A DNA stretch of 11,633 nucleotides from RXOA01 sp964547105 (lineage in GTDB: Bacteria; Bipolaricaulota; Bipolaricaulia; UBA7950; UBA9294): NCBI GenBank assembly GCA_964547105.1, contig CAZJLO010000055.1:1-11633 (forward strand), given 5' to 3'. The notes beneath the pieces are model-generated. The model was not told the origin of the DNA. It saw nothing but the letters and a program-made list of their open reading frames with translations, and ran no database searches. Made by a program: the position numbers and the translations under genes. Below, piece after piece: positions 10,679-11,633 of the stretch (its first letter is position 1; the number at the start of each line of letters is the position of its first letter).

Positions 10679-11633
10679 ATGGTCTACGAAGCCGATCAGA
10701 TAAAAGTTCTTGAGGATCTGGAAGCCGTACGCGTGCGGCCGGGGATGTACATCGGCAGCACGGGCCCGTCTGGTGTTATGCACCTCATCGAGGAAATCGT
10801 CGATAACAGTATCGACGAAGCACTCGGTGGCTACTGCAACGAAATTCGCGTCACCGTGCACCCCGACAACCGGGTCACCGTTGAAGACAATGGCCGTGGA
10901 ATGCCGGTGGGGATGCACACGGAAAGCGGTGTACCCGCGCTGGAGCTGGTCATGACCACGCTCCATGCCGGTGGAAAATTCGACAACAAGAGCTATCACG
11001 TGAGCGGGGGCCTTCATGGGGTCGGCGTGTCGGTGGTGAACGCCCTGTCCGAGCATTTGGTTGTGGAAGTGCGTCGAAACGGGAACGTCTACCGCCAGGA
11101 GTTCGGTCGCGGGCTGAAACGTTCCGAGCTTGAGATCGTCGGTGAATCGAAGAAGACCGGCACCACCGTCACCTTCCTCCCCGATAGCGAGATCTTTGGT
11201 GAGGTCCAGTACAGCTTCTCGAAACTGGCCCACCGCCTGAAAGAGCTGTCATACCTCAACGGTGGATTGCTGATCATCCTCGAGAACGAAGCGGCCGGCG
11301 TCAGTCGGCGGTACCAGCACAAAGGTGGGATTGTCTCGTTTGTCAAGGAGCTGTCCGATAGCAAGGAACGGGTCCACCCTAAGCCGATTTTCATCCAAGG
11401 GGAAGAGAACGGTACCGCGGTGGAGATTGCGATGCAGTTCACCGGCAGCTACGACGAATCAATCTTCGCGTTCGCCAACAACATCAACACCGTGGATGGC
11501 GGAACCCACCTGACCGGCCTCAAGACCGCGCTGCCCAAGTCCCTCAATGCCTACGGGCGCGAGCAGCACATTCTCAAGCAGGACGATCAGAATCTGCGCG
11601 GGGAAGACGTCCGCGAAGGGCTTGTGGCGATCA
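10679..11633 (+). CDS. gyrB: DNA gyrase subunit B, 5' part (cut by window end)
   Basis: The frame is open to the window end: about 318 residues of a protein that is normally 630-800. GyrB is the ATPase subunit of gyrase, which introduces negative supercoils together with GyrA. The GHKL ATPase domain is clear: 'VLEDLEAVRVRPGMYIGST', 'LIEEIVDNSIDEALGG' (ATP-binding Asn43 and catalytic Glu region), 'VEDNGRGMPV' (Asp70), 'TTLHAGGKFDNKSYHVSGGLHGVGVSVVNALS' split between motifs III and the ATP lid, and the start of the transducer domain ('FANNINTVDGGTHLTG'). No long insert is seen. The ATG has only a weak GGTGG upstream, and the promoter lies so close that the leader is nearly absent. ParE is the alternative, but the sequence reads as GyrB. 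The neighbouring gene beyond the window is unknown. Confidence 0.97.
   Translation, partial: MVYEADQIKVLEDLEAVRVRPGMYIGSTGPSGVMHLIEEIVDNSIDEALGGYCNEIRVTVHPDNRVTVEDNGRGMPVGMHTESGVPALELVMTTLHAGGKFDNKSYHVSGGLHGVGVSVVNALSEHLVVEVRRNGNVYRQEFGRGLKRSELEIVGESKKTGTTVTFLPDSEIFGEVQYSFSKLAHRLKELSYLNGGLLIILENEAAGVSRRYQHKGGIVSFVKELSDSKERVHPKPIFIQGEENGTAVEIAMQFTGSYDESIFAFANNINTVDGGTHLTGLKTALPKSLNAYGREQHILKQDDQNLRGEDVREGLVAI

Noticed and set aside
10271..11233. 320-codon minus-strand frame
   Set aside because: Antisense to the end of the AOR-family gene, the terminator, the promoter and gyrB, all better supported.

Overview
The window reads as an ordinary stretch of a bacterial chromosome of moderately high G+C. 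It carries gyrB, GTP cyclohydrolase I, an HtrA-type protease and Shine-Dalgarno-led genes, with several promoters of the TTGAnn / 17 bp / TAnnnT type. The aldehyde:ferredoxin oxidoreductase family gene (a tungsten or molybdenum pterin enzyme) suggests an anaerobe. No 16S rRNA or phylogenetic marker beyond partial gyrB is present, so lineage is open; an anaerobic candidate-phylum bacterium (for example Bipolaricaulota) is a low-confidence guess. No transposase, integrase, phage gene or CRISPR array was seen.

Layout. 1-1587: a minus-strand, ATGA-coupled pair of secreted proteins (small eight-cysteine protein, then a tandem thioredoxin-fold-like protein) behind a good promoter. 1588-2048: no convincing gene. 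2049-3302: plus-strand diaminopropionate ammonia-lyase. 3303-4314: mostly non-coding, with one small zinc-ribbon gene and a 12 bp perfect inverted repeat enclosing a second hairpin. 4315-4661: four minus-strand tRNA genes (Pro-CGG, Gly-UCC, Arg-UCU, Arg-UCG in transcription order). 4671-4790: four hairpin-forming repeat units that run into the last codons of the minus-strand htrA gene (4774-6294). 6441-7505: plus-strand PP-loop ATPase with a predicted NFACT-R-like RNA-binding C-terminus. 7495-8052: minus-strand folE, overlapping it tail-to-tail by 11 bp. 8053-8385: divergent regulatory region holding a 36 bp tandem hairpin repeat on the folE side and two candidate divergent promoters. 8386-10533: AOR-family oxidoreductase, followed by an intrinsic terminator. 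10555-11633: gyrB, cut by the window end, with a near-consensus promoter only about 15 bp from its start codon.

The genes do not form one pathway. They are short transcription units of housekeeping type (gyrB, folE, tRNAs, tRNA thiolation-like enzyme), envelope quality control (htrA, secreted pair), amino acid breakdown (dpaL) and anaerobic redox metabolism (AOR). The least explained parts are the secreted pair, the hairpin repeats at 4671-4790 and 8102-8189, the structured element at 4014-4074, and the altered cofactor motifs in the AOR protein.
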